Positions 7,568-17,453 of a stretch of DNA of 64,000 nucleotides are shown in pieces. The notes under the pieces are model-generated. The model was not told where the DNA came from. It did not search any database and saw only the letters and a program-made list of their open reading frames with translations. The first letter of the stretch is position 1, and the number at the start of each line of letters is the position of its first letter. Source of the DNA: Salibaculum griseiflavum (GTDB lineage: Bacteria; Pseudomonadota; Alphaproteobacteria; Rhodobacterales; Rhodobacteraceae); NCBI RefSeq assembly GCF_003129565.1, contig NZ_QETF01000015.1, forward strand, positions 1-64,000. The letters are read 5' to 3'. The position numbers and the translations under genes were made by a program.

Positions 7568-8962
7568 TCAGTGCTGCGTTGCCTCGACGGCGGCGATGGC
7601 GCGGCGCAGATCATCCTCGGTGGTGCGATGATTGACGATGGCCGCGCGCAGGCATGGGGTTCCGTTCAGCGTGATGGTCGAAAAGACCGCCTGCCCGGCC
7701 AGCTGCAGATCGGCCGCGATCCGGGACACGTCGCCCTTTTCGACCGCGAAACAGCAGACATTCGAGATCACAGGATGGGCAAGCTTGAGGACCGGCGAGC
7801 CTTCAACCATTTCGCCCATCAACGCCGCCTGCCGGCAATTGTCCGTGATCGCGGCGCCCAATGCCCGCGTGCCGCAGGTCTGGATTGCCGCCCACAGCTT
7901 GAGCGCGCGAAACCCCCGCGACAGTTCCAGCCCGTAATCCGTGAACCAGGTGTCGCCCCCGGCCAGCCCCTCGGCGGCACTCTCCAGATAGGCGGGACGG
8001 CTGGCGAAGGTCGCGCGGTGCAGGTCGCGGTCGGCGATCAGGCAAGCGCCGCAATCGTATTGCACGCCGGGCCATTTATGGGCGTCCAGCGCGATGCTGT
8101 CGGCTCGTCTGATCCCGTCGGACAGGGCGTGCCACGGATTGTCGGCCAGTCGGGTCCAGAACCCGAACGCGGCGTCGATATGCAACCAGATCCCTTCTGA
8201 CCCGGCCAGGTCCGCCACCCCGGTCAGATCGTCGAAGGCGCCGACACCGACGGATCCGGCGGTACCGACAATGGCCAGCGGCTCGACCCCCTCGGCGCGG
8301 TCCTTGTCGATGGCGTCTTGAAGGGCCTCCAGTTGCATGGCCCCTCGCGCGTCCGTAGCGATGCCACGCAGGGCGGCGCGGCCATGTCCCATGACCTCCA
8401 GCGCCTGCGCGATGCAGGCATGGGCCCCGTCCGAGGCATAGACCGCGACCGGGGGCAGGTCGCGGATGCCGGTTTCGCGCACGCCCTCGCCAAAGCGTCG
8501 AACCCGTGCGGCCATCAGCGCCAGGATCGTCGCCTGGCTTGTGCCGGTCGTCATCACGCCGAAAGCATCGCGGGCCATCCCGGCCGTAGCGCAGAGCCAG
8601 CGGATCACCTCGGCCTCCACGTGTGCCGCACCATGGTCGCGGCCGCCGCAGTTGGAATTCATGGTCGCGGCAACAAGTTCGGCCCCGATGCTGGCGGGGA
8701 TGCCGCCGCCATGAACCCACCCCCAGAAAGCCGGATGGGTGTTTCCAGTGGCCGTGGGCATGATCGTCTGCGCCATGACGTCGAAAACCGTGCCTTCGGG
8801 CTGCCGTTCCGAAGCCTTGCCAAGGCCGATGTCCATCTGGCCGGGCGGTTGCCAGGGCAGGTCGCGATAGCCAGCCATCCGGTCGAGGCAGGCATCCAGC
8901 AGCTTGTGCATCTCTTGCCCGAAGCGATCCCAATCCTGCGGGTCCAGCCTGTATCCTTGCAT
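7568..8962 (-). CDS. Group II PLP-dependent decarboxylase-like protein
   Basis: The product is 464 aa. It is a fold-type I PLP enzyme of the aromatic-amino-acid/glutamate/diaminobutyrate decarboxylase group. Landmarks are NTHPAFWGWV (74-83), the cofactor aspartate in HIDAAFG (D263) and the Schiff-base lysine in LDAHKWPG (K296). Substrate cannot be assigned; related alphaproteobacterial proteins are annotated as decarboxylases or as aspartate aminotransferase family. ATG 8962 has GGAGGC about 8 nt upstream. It is divergent from an aminotransferase gene, with 89 bp between the starts. Confidence 0.88.
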   Translation of the reverse strand: MQGYRLDPQDWDRFGQEMHKLLDACLDRMAGYRDLPWQPPGQMDIGLGKASERQPEGTVFDVMAQTIMPTATGNTHPAFWGWVHGGGIPASIGAELVAATMNSNCGGRDHGAAHVEAEVIRWLCATAGMARDAFGVMTTGTSQATILALMAARVRRFGEGVRETGIRDLPPVAVYASDGAHACIAQALEVMGHGRAALRGIATDARGAMQLEALQDAIDKDRAEGVEPLAIVGTAGSVGVGAFDDLTGVADLAGSEGIWLHIDAAFGFWTRLADNPWHALSDGIRRADSIALDAHKWPGVQYDCGACLIADRDLHRATFASRPAYLESAAEGLAGGDTWFTDYGLELSRGFRALKLWAAIQTCGTRALGAAITDNCRQAALMGEMVEGSPVLKLAHPVISNVCCFAVEKGDVSRIAADLQLAGQAVFSTITLNGTPCLRAAIVNHRTTEDDLRRAIAAVEATQH

Positions 8963-9051
8963 CTTTCGCCTCCGTCTTGTGGCCCCGACTAGACGTTGCC
9001 CTCTGGCTGCGGTCAACTGCGGTTCACAATTGTGGAAAGCGGGGTTTGGAG

Positions 9052-10164
9052 ATGCGGATAGAACCGTTCGGCGTCGAGCAATGGATGAACAAGTGGGAGA
9101 CCCGCTGTGATCTCAATCTGGCGGAAACCTGCGTCGCCAGTCTGACCCTGGCCGAACTCATGCAGATCGCGGGCAAGACCCAGTCGATGCCCTCCGACCT
9201 TGCCGAAATGAAGATGACCTATGGCGCGACCACCGGGTCCGACGGCCTGCGCCGGGCGGTGGCGTCCCTTTTCACCGATCAGGCGCCGGAGAATGTGCTG
9301 ATCACCCATGGCACGATCGGGGCCAATCACATGGTCTACCAAACGCTTGTGGAACGTGGCGATCATGTCGTGGCGATCACCCCCACCTACCAGCAGCATA
9401 CGGCGATCCCCCGGTCAATCGGTGCCGAGGTGACCGAGGTGTCGCTGCGCGAGGTGGACGATTGGCAGCTGACCCTTGATGCCCTGCGCGCCGCGATGCG
9501 GCCCGATACCCGCCTGATTGCCCTGACCAACCCCAATAACCCCACCGGGGCCTTGCTGGATCGTGAACAGCTGGAGGGACTGGTTCGGATCGCCCGCGAC
9601 AGCGATGCCTGGATCCTGTGCGACGAGGTTTATCGCGGCACCGAACAGGGCGACACGATGCCGTCGATCGCCGACCTCCATGACAAGGGGATCAGCACCG
9701 GGTCGACATCGAAAGCGTTCTCTCTGGCGGGGCTGCGGCTGGGCTGGATCGTGGGGCCGACAGAGCTGTTGGAGCAGGCCGAGATTCATCGAGACTATAC
9801 GACCATCAGCGTGGGTATGGTGGATGATTGTTTCGCGACCATGGCCCTCGAAAACGCCGATACGATCCTTGCCCGGTCGCAAGAGATCGTGAGGCGCAAT
9901 CTGGCGATCCTGATTGATTGGGTGGCCGGTGAACCCCGCGCCCGGATGGTTCCGCCCAACGCGGGCACCACGGCGCTGATCGCCTTTGACACGGGCATGC
10001 CCAGCTATGAACTGTGTGAGCGAATACTGCGAGATACCGGCGTCATGTTCACTCCCGGCGCGGTAATGGGGATGGAGGGTTATATCCGGATCGGCTATGC
10101 CTGCGAGACGGAGGTGCTGCGTGCCGGTCTGGGGCGCGTCTCCGACTGGCTAAGCCGCCGATAA
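9052..10164 (+). CDS. Class I/II PLP-dependent aminotransferase
   Basis: The product is 370 aa. Fold-type I aminotransferase motifs are clear: NPNNPTG (160-166), CDEVYRG with D191, and STSKAFSLAGLRLG with Schiff-base K221. The N-terminus (MRIEPFGVEQWMNKWET) is characteristic of a subgroup often labelled simply aminotransferase; specificity is unknown. The ATG at 9052 lacks a strong ribosome-binding site but fits the family start. It lies 12 bp ahead of xth and is probably co-transcribed with it. Confidence 0.85.
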   Translation: MRIEPFGVEQWMNKWETRCDLNLAETCVASLTLAELMQIAGKTQSMPSDLAEMKMTYGATTGSDGLRRAVASLFTDQAPENVLITHGTIGANHMVYQTLVERGDHVVAITPTYQQHTAIPRSIGAEVTEVSLREVDDWQLTLDALRAAMRPDTRLIALTNPNNPTGALLDREQLEGLVRIARDSDAWILCDEVYRGTEQGDTMPSIADLHDKGISTGSTSKAFSLAGLRLGWIVGPTELLEQAEIHRDYTTISVGMVDDCFATMALENADTILARSQEIVRRNLAILIDWVAGEPRARMVPPNAGTTALIAFDTGMPSYELCERILRDTGVMFTPGAVMGMEGYIRIGYACETEVLRAGLGRVSDWLSRR

Positions 10165-10176
10165 CAGGAGAGATAC

Positions 10177-10965
10177 ATGCCCTTCACCCTTGCCACCTGG
10201 AACATCAATTCGGTCCGCCTGCGCGAGGGGCTGGTCGCCCGCCTGATGCGTGAAGAGACGCCCGATGTGCTGTGCCTTCAGGAGTGCAAGTCGCCGGTCG
10301 AGAAGATCCCGATGGATCAGTTTCAGGCGCTTGGCTACACCCACATGGTTGCGCGGGGGCAGAAGGGTTATAACGGCGTCGCGATCCTGTCGAAGCTGCC
10401 CATGCAAGAGGTCGGTAGCCAGGATTTCGCGGCCCTCGGCCATGCCCGCCACATCGCCGGCCAGCTGGAAAACGGTGTCACGATCCACAATTTCTACGTG
10501 CCCGCCGGGGGGGATAAACCCGATAGGGCGATCAACGAGAAATTCGGCCAGAAGCTGGACTACCTGACCGAGATGCGGGACTGGTTCCATGACGACCGGC
10601 CAGAGAAATCCATCCTCGTGGGCGATTTGAACATCGCCCCGCGCGAGGATGACGTGTGGTCGCACAAGCAGCTGCTGAAGGTGGTCAGCCACACGCCCAT
10701 CGAGGTGGAACACCTTGGCCAGACGCAAGAGGCCGGGAATTGGGTCGATATCACCCGGCAGGACATTCCCGATGGCCAGCTCTACAGCTGGTGGTCCTAC
10801 CGGGCCAGGGATTGGGACGCCGCAGACAAGGGCCGCAGGCTGGATCACGTCTGGGCTACGCCCGACATTTCCAACGCCGCCCATTCCAGCCGCATCCGCC
10901 GCGACGTGCGCGGCTGGGAGCAGCCCAGCGACCACGCCCCGGTCTTCGCGACCTTCGATCTTTAA
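10177..10965 (+). CDS. xth: Exodeoxyribonuclease III (AP endonuclease)
   Basis: The product is 262 aa of the exonuclease-endonuclease-phosphatase fold. Metal and catalytic motifs are TWNINSVR (near residue 7), LQECK (E36), the GDLNIAP motif in the middle and SDHAPV near the end (H253). It repairs abasic sites and 3'-blocked DNA ends in base-excision repair. AGGAGAG precedes ATG 10177. Its stop codon overlaps the stop codon of the convergent SGNH hydrolase gene. Confidence 0.95.
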   Translation: MPFTLATWNINSVRLREGLVARLMREETPDVLCLQECKSPVEKIPMDQFQALGYTHMVARGQKGYNGVAILSKLPMQEVGSQDFAALGHARHIAGQLENGVTIHNFYVPAGGDKPDRAINEKFGQKLDYLTEMRDWFHDDRPEKSILVGDLNIAPREDDVWSHKQLLKVVSHTPIEVEHLGQTQEAGNWVDITRQDIPDGQLYSWWSYRARDWDAADKGRRLDHVWATPDISNAAHSSRIRRDVRGWEQPSDHAPVFATFDL

Positions 10966-11597
10966 AGGCTGCGCACCGCCTCGGCCACGGCTTCGCCCAG
11001 CGCGCGGTGGGCGGGCGCGTCGAAATGGACACCGTCGGTGTCGCTCACCGAGATCACCGTGCCGGCGTCCAGGAAGGCCGCGCCACGGGCATGGGCAAGG
11101 TCGGCATAGGCCCGGGCCAGGTTCGGGGCGATGGCCCCGACGCCGGTGAATTCGCCCCTGATCGGGCCGGTTTCAACAACCGGTGGCGGGCAGATCAAAA
11201 GAACACGATAGGGTCCGTGGCGCGCCTGAAGGTCGTCGGTCAGGGCGATGTCCAGAAGACCCGCCGCCCCGGCGGTGATCTTTTCGACCGAGGGCGCAAA
11301 CCGGGTCTTGAGGTCGTTGGTGCCCAGCATGATCGCGACCACGTCCAGCGGCTGATGGCTGGCCAGCGCCATGCGCAGCCCCGTTTGCCCGTTCATGTTC
11401 GGCCACATCACCGGATCGTCATGCTGCGTGGTGCGGCCGGGCAGGCCGTCTTCCACCACGTGCCAGTCGGGGCCGAGATGTTCGGCCATCACCGTCGGCC
11501 AGCGCGTGCCGAAACCGAAACGAGCGTTATGGTCCCGGCTTGGCATTGGTGTTGTGCCGTGGGTGTTGCTGTCGCCAAAGGTCAGGATCGTGGGCAT
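10962..11597 (-). CDS. SGNH/GDSL hydrolase
   Basis: The product is 211 aa. The four SGNH blocks are visible: TFGDSNTHG with nucleophile Ser10, a Gly in block II, LGTNDLK in block III and DGVHFD with the catalytic Asp-x-x-His near residue 190. Such enzymes are esterases, lipases or arylesterases; the N-terminus resembles the arylesterase/acetylesterase subgroup. No signal peptide is seen, so it should be cytoplasmic. ATG 11597 (with upstream AGGAGG) is chosen over longer in-frame extensions because the GDS block should lie near the N-terminus. Confidence 0.88.
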   Translation of the reverse strand: MPTILTFGDSNTHGTTPMPSRDHNARFGFGTRWPTVMAEHLGPDWHVVEDGLPGRTTQHDDPVMWPNMNGQTGLRMALASHQPLDVVAIMLGTNDLKTRFAPSVEKITAGAAGLLDIALTDDLQARHGPYRVLLICPPPVVETGPIRGEFTGVGAIAPNLARAYADLAHARGAAFLDAGTVISVSDTDGVHFDAPAHRALGEAVAEAVRSL

Positions 11598-11718
11598 CTG
11601 GTCCTCCTGTTCGCTTGCCAGACTGCCCCGGATTGCGCGCGGACGAAACCCGCCCCTTTCCCTTTGCGCCATTCCCCCCCATATAGAGCGCGACACTCCA
11701 GAGAAGCGGAGAAAAGAC

Positions 11719-12633
11719 ATGCTTGAACTTGGACAAGGCAACGCGGCCCCGGCGGGCGATCTGATCAAGGACGGGGGCGACGCGACCTTCATGGCCGACG
11801 TGGTCGAAGCGAGCCAGGAAGTGCCCGTTATCGTCGATTTCTGGGCGCCCTGGTGCGGCCCATGCAAACAGCTTGGCCCGGCATTGGAGGCGGCTGTCAC
11901 CGCTGCCGGTGGCAAGGTGAAGATGGTCAAGGTGAACGTGGACGAAAACCAGCAGATCGCCGGGCAGCTCCGCGTGCAGTCGATCCCGACCGTCTATGCC
12001 TTTCACAAGGGGCAGCCCGTCGATGGGTTCCAGGGCGCGCTGCCGCAAAGCCAGATCGACGAATTCGTGAGCAAGCTCGTCGCGCTGGCCGGGGGCGAGG
12101 ATGACGGCGGCATGGCCGAGGCGCTTGAAGCGGCCGAGCAGATGTTGGCCGATGGCGCCGCCGCGGATGCCGCTCAGACCTTTGCCGCCATTGCGCAAGA
12201 AGACCCCCAGAATGCTGCCGCTTTCGGGGGCATGGCCCGCGCTTACCTGGCCATGGATCAGGCTGAACAGGCCGAGGCCGTGATCAACGGCGTGCCTGCC
12301 GAAATCGCTGATGCCCCGGAAATCGAGGCTGCCCGCGCCGCGATCGACTTGGCGCGCCAGGCCGAGAAGGCTGGCCCTCTCGACGAATTGCGCGCCAAGG
12401 TCGAAGCAAATCCCGACGACCATCAGGCGCGTTTCGATCTGGCTACCGCGCTGCATGCCACGGGCGACGCCGAGGGCGCAGTGAACGAGCTTCTGGACCT
12501 GTTCCGCCGCGACCGCGAATGGAATGACGGGGCGGCCAAGACGCAGCTGTTCACGATCTTCGAGGCGCTCAAGCCCAACGATCCGGTTGTTCTGAACGGG
12601 CGCCGCAAGCTCAGCTCGATGATATTTGCCTGA
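11719..12633 (+). CDS. CnoX/YbbN-type thioredoxin with TPR tail
   Basis: The product is 304 aa. A thioredoxin domain (about 15-125) has the active site WCGPC (C46, C49). The rest is helical TPR-like repeats rich in Ala and Glu. This is the architecture of CnoX (YbbN), a chaperedoxin that protects proteins from oxidative misfolding and passes them to chaperonins. The redox-active CxxC is retained here, unlike the E. coli protein. The start is set by ATG 11719 after GCGGAGAAAAG. It is followed by a LON-domain gene 41 bp downstream on the same strand. Confidence 0.9.
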   Translation: MLELGQGNAAPAGDLIKDGGDATFMADVVEASQEVPVIVDFWAPWCGPCKQLGPALEAAVTAAGGKVKMVKVNVDENQQIAGQLRVQSIPTVYAFHKGQPVDGFQGALPQSQIDEFVSKLVALAGGEDDGGMAEALEAAEQMLADGAAADAAQTFAAIAQEDPQNAAAFGGMARAYLAMDQAEQAEAVINGVPAEIADAPEIEAARAAIDLARQAEKAGPLDELRAKVEANPDDHQARFDLATALHATGDAEGAVNELLDLFRRDREWNDGAAKTQLFTIFEALKPNDPVVLNGRRKLSSMIFA

Positions 12634-12674
12634 GGGCGTTTGCCCGAGACAGGCTTCGGTCTAACTTGAGCGTC

Positions 12675-13313
12675 ATGGCGAACCTCCCTGACCTGCCCCG
12701 GACCATCCCCGTCTTCCCGTTGCCGGGGGCCCTGCTGTTGCCGCGCGCGCAATTGCCGCTGCACATCTTCGAGCCGCGCTATCTGGCCATGCTCGAAGAT
12801 GCGCTGAAGACTCCGGAACGCCTGATTGGCATGGTCCAGCCCTGTAGTGGCGCACATGACGGGCCACGCCTGCACAGCATTGGCTGCGCGGGACGTGTTA
12901 CTGCCTTTTCCGAAACCCATGACGGGCGCTACATGATCACCCTGTCCGGACGGTCGCGCTTTCGTATCCGTCAAGAGGTCGAGGGCTTCACCCCCTATCG
13001 GCGCTGTGAGGTGGACTGGTCCGGCTTCGAAGCCGATCGCGGCCAACCCGAACCGGATGCGGGCTTCGACCGGGACGGCCTGTTCGCGCTGCTCGATCGC
13101 TATTTCACCGAAACCGGGCTGAGCACCGATTGGGACAGCCTGAAAGAGGCCGAGCCGGAATTGCTGATCAATTCGCTGTCCATGCTCCTGCCCTTAGACC
13201 CCGAGGACAAGCAGGCGCTTCTTGAGGCGCCGTGCCTGTCCACACGTCGTGAGACGCTGGTGACCCTGATCGAATACGCCCTGCGCGGCGGCAATGACGA
13301 GATGATGCAATGA
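12675..13313 (+). CDS. LON substrate-binding-domain protein
   Basis: The product is about 212 aa. The start [25 protein letters not shown] is the signature of the Lon N-terminal substrate-binding domain, without the ATPase or protease parts. Stand-alone LON proteins of this size are common in alphaproteobacteria and of uncertain role, presumably protein binding. A TTG at 12666 is an alternative start three codons upstream; neither has a convincing ribosome-binding site. Its end overlaps the start of the Trm112-like gene by 4 nt (ATGA), so the two are translationally coupled. Confidence 0.88.
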   Translation: MANLPDLPRTIPVFPLPGALLLPRAQLPLHIFEPRYLAMLEDALKTPERLIGMVQPCSGAHDGPRLHSIGCAGRVTAFSETHDGRYMITLSGRSRFRIRQEVEGFTPYRRCEVDWSGFEADRGQPEPDAGFDRDGLFALLDRYFTETGLSTDWDSLKEAEPELLINSLSMLLPLDPEDKQALLEAPCLSTRRETLVTLIEYALRGGNDEMMQ

Positions 13314-13498
13314 CCGAAATTCCCGCGGCACAATTCGACCGCAAGATGCTGGAGGCGCTGGTTTGTCCGCAGACTCATGGCCTGCTGACCTATGATGCGG
13401 ACCGCCAGGAGCTGATCAGCAAAGCGGCCCACTTGGCCTTCCCGATCCGCGATGGCATACCGGTGCTGTTGATCGACGAAGCGCGTCCGCTGGACTAG
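13310..13498 (+). CDS. Trm112/UPF0434 (YcaR-like) small protein
   Basis: The product is 62 aa. The family pattern is clear: [11 protein letters not shown], then [23 protein letters not shown] and a final DEAR. Trm112-type proteins are small zinc-binding or zinc-finger-like partners of methyltransferases in eukaryotes and archaea; the bacterial role is uncertain. Only one of the usual Cys pair is present (C19), so zinc binding may be lost. It overlaps the LON-domain gene by 4 nt. Confidence 0.9.
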   Translation: MTEIPAAQFDRKMLEALVCPQTHGLLTYDADRQELISKAAHLAFPIRDGIPVLLIDEARPLD

Positions 13499-13499
13499 C

Positions 13500-14717
13500 T
13501 TAACCGCGCATGGATCTGGGCAGGTCGCCGGTCAGGCCTGCCGCTTCGCGGATGAAGCCGCGGCGCAGGCCCGGCATCGCATTGACGGCCCCCATGCCGA
13601 AATCTCGGACCGTCCGCAGCAGCGGGTTGTCGTTTGAAAACAGCTTGTTGAACGTATCGGTCGCAAGCGCGAGGGTCGCCGTGTCGAAGCGGCGCCATTG
13701 CTGGTAGCGGGCCAGGACCTGCGGGCTTGCGATGTCTTCGCCGCGTTCTCTGGCCTCGGTCAGGACCTCGGCCAAGGCGGCCACATCGCGCAATCCGGCA
13801 TTCAGACCCTGCCCGGCAATCGGGTGCATGCCATGGGCTGCATCGCCGACCAGCGCCAGCCTGTCGCCGACGAAGGCATTGGCAATGGTCAGTTTCAGCG
13901 GATAGGAGAACCGTTTGCCCTCCAGCGCGATCTCTCCGAGGAAAGACCCGAAGGCGGGGCGAAGCGCGTCAAGGAACCCTGCCTCATCCATTGCCATGAT
14001 GCTTTCTGCACGGGCGGTGGACTCGGACCAGACGATCGAAGACCGATTTGCGGGCAGCGGAAGGATCGCCAGCGGGCCGTTGGGCATGAAGAACTGGTGC
14101 GCGATCCCGCCATGGGGCTTTTCATGGCGCACGGCGCAAACGATGGCGGTCTGGCCATAGTCCCAGCCGGTGCGGCGGATTCCCGCGCGGCTCGCGGTTC
14201 CGCTGGCGCGCCCATCACAGCCGACCAGAAGACGGCCGGTGATCGTCTTGCCCGAGGCCAGCTCGATAGTCGCGTGATCCATTTCAACGCTTTGGTTTAC
14301 AACGGTTTCACCGTTGATCTGTGTGATGCGTGGTTCGCTCGCCATCGCGTCCAGCAGGGCGATGCGCAGGTAGCGGTCTTCGAGCATGTAGCCCATCGGG
14401 CCTTCCTCGATCTCCGCATGGTCGAAATGCAGCATCCACGGGGCCGGACCTTCGCCCGCGCGCCCGTCGGTGACCTTGATTTCCAGCATCGGTTGGCTGT
14501 TCTCTGCGACCGTCTCCCAAACCCCGAGACTGGCCAACAGTCGTTTCGAGGCCAGCGCCAGCGCGTAGCCGCGCCCGTCGAAATCGGCCAATTTCCGGGC
14601 CGTGTCGGGCAAAGCGTCGATCACGGTGACGGTCAGCCCGGATTGGGCAAGGGCGAGGGCCAGGGCCGGCCCGTTGAGCCCGCCGCCGACGATCAGGATA
14701 TCCGAGTCGGGTGTCAT
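13500..14717 (-). CDS. UbiH/UbiF-family FAD-dependent hydroxylase
   Basis: The product is about 405 aa. An N-terminal FAD dinucleotide fold (ILIVGGGLNGPALALAL) is followed by a middle LVGCDGRAS motif and the FAD-ribityl motif VGDAAHGMHPIAGQGLNAGL in the last third, all typical of ubiquinone-ring hydroxylases. It probably adds a hydroxyl to the quinone ring in ubiquinone synthesis using O2 and NAD(P)H; which position is not decidable. An in-frame ATG at 14753 would add 12 residues; neither start has a clear ribosome-binding site, and 14717 fits the family. It is divergent from the amidase gene. Confidence 0.88.
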   Translation of the reverse strand: MTPDSDILIVGGGLNGPALALALAQSGLTVTVIDALPDTARKLADFDGRGYALALASKRLLASLGVWETVAENSQPMLEIKVTDGRAGEGPAPWMLHFDHAEIEEGPMGYMLEDRYLRIALLDAMASEPRITQINGETVVNQSVEMDHATIELASGKTITGRLLVGCDGRASGTASRAGIRRTGWDYGQTAIVCAVRHEKPHGGIAHQFFMPNGPLAILPLPANRSSIVWSESTARAESIMAMDEAGFLDALRPAFGSFLGEIALEGKRFSYPLKLTIANAFVGDRLALVGDAAHGMHPIAGQGLNAGLRDVAALAEVLTEARERGEDIASPQVLARYQQWRRFDTATLALATDTFNKLFSNDNPLLRTVRDFGMGAVNAMPGLRRGFIREAAGLTGDLPRSMRG

Positions 14718-14807
14718 GGGGCGCAATATGCGCTGCGTGGCGGGATTGTCCATGCGCCGCTTGGCCGCTACGGTTTCCGCAAAACGGGGTTAGGCAGGAA
14801 ACGCAAC

Positions 14808-16136
14808 ATGCAGGATCTGCGAGGCAAGAGCGCGTCCGAACTGGGCCGGGCGATCGGGGCGGGGCAGGTCGATCCCGTTGATTTGGCGGAAGACTTCCTA
14901 TCGGCCATTGCGTCCAGCCCGTTCGCCGGACGTATCTTTGCCCGCACAACGCCAGACCGGGCCCGGGCCGAGGCCCGCGCGGCAAGTGAGCGGGCACGCC
15001 TGGGCCAGCGACGGTCCCTTCTGGATGGCGTTCCGATCAGCTGGAAAGACAATATCGACAGCGCCGGGGTGGCCGCCGAGGCAGGCAGCGCCCTGCTGGC
15101 AGGGCGGGTGCCCCTGAGCGATGGCGTGGTCTTGCGCAATGCCACGGCGCAGGGGCTGGTCTGCCTTGGCAAGACCCATATGACCGAGCTGGCCTTTTCC
15201 GGCCTTGGCGTGAACCCGGTCACGGCGACGCCGCCAAATGTCCACGACCCCGATGCCGCACCGGGGGGGTCGTCGTCCGGCGCGGCCAGTTCCACGGCGT
15301 ATGGCTTGGCTGCAGCCGGGGTCGGGTCCGACACCGGCGGCTCGGTGCGTCTGCCGGCCGCCTGGAATGACCTTGTGGGGTTCAAGCCCACGCACAATGC
15401 CCTTTCGCTTGCCGGTGTGGTGCCCTTGGCTGCGCGCTTTGACACGGTCGGCCCGTTGGCCCGCACCACCGAGGACGCCGCGCACCTGTATGCCGCGATG
15501 CAGGGGCAGTCGGCGCCCGACTTGCGGGGGGCTTCCCTGTCTGGCGTGCGCCTTCTGGTTCTGGAAACCGTTGCATGCGAAGACGTGCGCGATGCACCCG
15601 CTCAAGCCTTTGAAGGTGCCGTGCCGAAGCTGGAACAGGCGGGGGCGCAGATCAGCCGCCGAACCATTCCCGCGGTGGCCGAGGCGCTGGACATGGCCGG
15701 GATCCTCTACACCTCGGAATGCTACGGCACCTGGGGTGCGGCGATCGAGGCGGACCCGGAAAAGATGTATGCCCCCGTGCGCGAGCGTTTCGAGGCGGGC
15801 AAGGCGCATGGTGCGGCCGACTACGTGGCAGCCTGGCAGCGGCTGGACGCGTTTCGCCGGGACTTCGCCGTGGCGGTGGCAGGCTTTGACGCGGTGATTT
15901 TCCCCTCGGTGCCGACCACGCCCCCCAAAACGGCGGACTTGCTGGCCGATGCCGAGTTGTTTGCATCCGAGAACATCCTCGGCCTGCGCAACACGCGGAT
16001 TGGCAACATGATGGGGTTGTGTTCCATCACCTTGCCCACAGGTGAGCCATCCTGCGGGATCATGTTCAACGCCCTGCCCGGGCAAGACCGACGGCTGCTG
16101 GGCATTGCAACGGCGGCCGAAGCCGCGCTGGCCTGA
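14808..16136 (+). CDS. Amidase-signature family amidohydrolase
   Basis: The product is 442 aa. The Ser-cisSer-Lys triad of the amidase signature family is readable: K80 in PISWKDN, S155 in PGGSSSG and nucleophile S179 in GSDTGGS. The 24-residue spacing between the serines is exactly that of the family. It hydrolyses a carboxamide; substrate unknown. GatA is less likely, since no gatB or gatC lies nearby. ATG 14808 follows GCAGGAAACGC. It is transcribed in the same direction as the next aminotransferase, 124 bp away. Confidence 0.88.
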   Translation: MQDLRGKSASELGRAIGAGQVDPVDLAEDFLSAIASSPFAGRIFARTTPDRARAEARAASERARLGQRRSLLDGVPISWKDNIDSAGVAAEAGSALLAGRVPLSDGVVLRNATAQGLVCLGKTHMTELAFSGLGVNPVTATPPNVHDPDAAPGGSSSGAASSTAYGLAAAGVGSDTGGSVRLPAAWNDLVGFKPTHNALSLAGVVPLAARFDTVGPLARTTEDAAHLYAAMQGQSAPDLRGASLSGVRLLVLETVACEDVRDAPAQAFEGAVPKLEQAGAQISRRTIPAVAEALDMAGILYTSECYGTWGAAIEADPEKMYAPVRERFEAGKAHGAADYVAAWQRLDAFRRDFAVAVAGFDAVIFPSVPTTPPKTADLLADAELFASENILGLRNTRIGNMMGLCSITLPTGEPSCGIMFNALPGQDRRLLGIATAAEAALA

Positions 16137-16260
16137 CAGAAAAGCAACAGGTTTCCGGTCCAACCCCCGAAAAATCGGCCATATTTCTGGACAAGACAGC
16201 GGCGAGGCGTCTATTTTGATGGAAAGCGGCCCGCCAATGAGGCCGCGTCTTGAGGCAGAT

Positions 16261-17445
16261 ATGGTGTACCCCGAGCGGTTTTCGAACCTACCGGCATATG
16301 CGTTTCCGCGTTTGCGGAGCCTGCTCGACCCGCATGAGGCGGGCGGCGAGCCCCTCGCCATGACCATTGGCGAGCCGCAGCACCCTTTCCCGGCTTTTGT
16401 CGGAGACATTCTTGCCGAGAACCTGTCGGGTTTTGCGAAATATCCCCCCAATGACGGCGCCCCCGAATTGCTGGCCGCGATTACCGGCTGGCTACAGCGC
16501 CGTTATTCCGTGACGGTCACACCGGACCGTGTCATGGCCCTGAACGGCACCCGAGAGGGCCTGTACAATGCTGCGATGGCGCTTTGTCCGGAAACCAAGA
16601 ACGGCAAGCAGCCTGTAGTCCTGACACCCAACCCGTTTTATCAGGTCTACGCCGTCGCGGCCCTGTCGGTCGGGGCAGAGCCGGTTTTCGTGCCCGCCAC
16701 GGCCCAGAGCGGGCACTTGCCCGATTTCGCGCGTCTTGCACCCGATGTTCTGGATCGCACCGCGATCGCCTATGTCTGCAGCCCAGCCAATCCGCAGGGG
16801 GCCATTGCCAGCCGCGCCTATTGGGGCGCGCTGCTGGAGCTGGCCGAAAAACACGATTTCCGTGTTTTCGCGGATGAATGCTATTCGGAGATCTACCGCG
16901 ATGCGCCGCCACCCGGCATACTCGAGGCGGTTGCCGATACCGGCGCCGATCCCGAGCGGGTCGTGGTGTTCCACTCCTTGTCCAAGCGGTCGAACCTGCC
17001 GGGCCTGCGGTCGGGTTTCGTGGCCTCGGGGCCCGAGAACATCCGCCGCATCCGCCAGCTGCGCGCCTATGCGGGCGCGCCCCTGCCGTTGCCCCTCCAG
17101 CGGGTCGCCGAGCGGGTCTGGTCCGATGAAGAGCATGTCGAGGAAAACCGCACGCTCTACCGCGAGAAGTATGCCCTTGCCGACAAGATCCTGGGCGACG
17201 TGCCGGGCTATGAGGGGCCTGAGGCAGGGTTCTTCTTGTGGTTGCCCGTCGAGGACAGCGAAGCGGCGGCCCTGAAGCTATGGACCGAAACCGGGGTGCG
17301 CGTCCTGCCCGGCAAATACCTGAGCCGTCCCGGCCCGGACGGGGATCCCGGCAATGGATTCATCCGGGTCGCGATGGTGGCCCCGAAACAAGATGTAGAG
17401 CGCGGACTCATCCAGATTCGCGCCTGCCTGTATGATCGAGCATGA
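16261..17445 (+). CDS. DapC-like aminotransferase (putative succinyl-DAP aminotransferase)
   Basis: The product is 394 aa. The N-terminus ([15 protein letters not shown]) matches DapC-type N-succinyldiaminopimelate aminotransferases, which act in lysine and peptidoglycan synthesis. Fold-type I motifs include SPANPQG (174-180), FADECYSE (D205) and [15 protein letters not shown] with Schiff-base K242. ATG 16261 is preferred over in-frame ATGs at 16219 and 16237 because GAGG lies 5 nt before it. The stop is immediately followed by ftsK, whose start lies 8 nt downstream. dapB occurs elsewhere in the window (44133), which fits a lysine-pathway role. Confidence 0.83.
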   Translation: MVYPERFSNLPAYAFPRLRSLLDPHEAGGEPLAMTIGEPQHPFPAFVGDILAENLSGFAKYPPNDGAPELLAAITGWLQRRYSVTVTPDRVMALNGTREGLYNAAMALCPETKNGKQPVVLTPNPFYQVYAVAALSVGAEPVFVPATAQSGHLPDFARLAPDVLDRTAIAYVCSPANPQGAIASRAYWGALLELAEKHDFRVFADECYSEIYRDAPPPGILEAVADTGADPERVVVFHSLSKRSNLPGLRSGFVASGPENIRRIRQLRAYAGAPLPLPLQRVAERVWSDEEHVEENRTLYREKYALADKILGDVPGYEGPEAGFFLWLPVEDSEAAALKLWTETGVRVLPGKYLSRPGPDGDPGNGFIRVAMVAPKQDVERGLIQIRACLYDRA

Positions 17446-17453
17446 GGAAGAAC

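Noticed and set aside
7422-7631. Small plus-strand ORF beginning MSIPLSILIQIKTAWRRG over the FNR box
   Set aside because: It would run through the terminator and into the convergent decarboxylase gene; the DNA signals fit an RNA promoter better.
13698-14807. N-terminal extension of the amidase over the UbiH-like gene
   Set aside because: The extension lies antisense to a convincing hydroxylase gene and the amidase homology begins only at ATG 14808.
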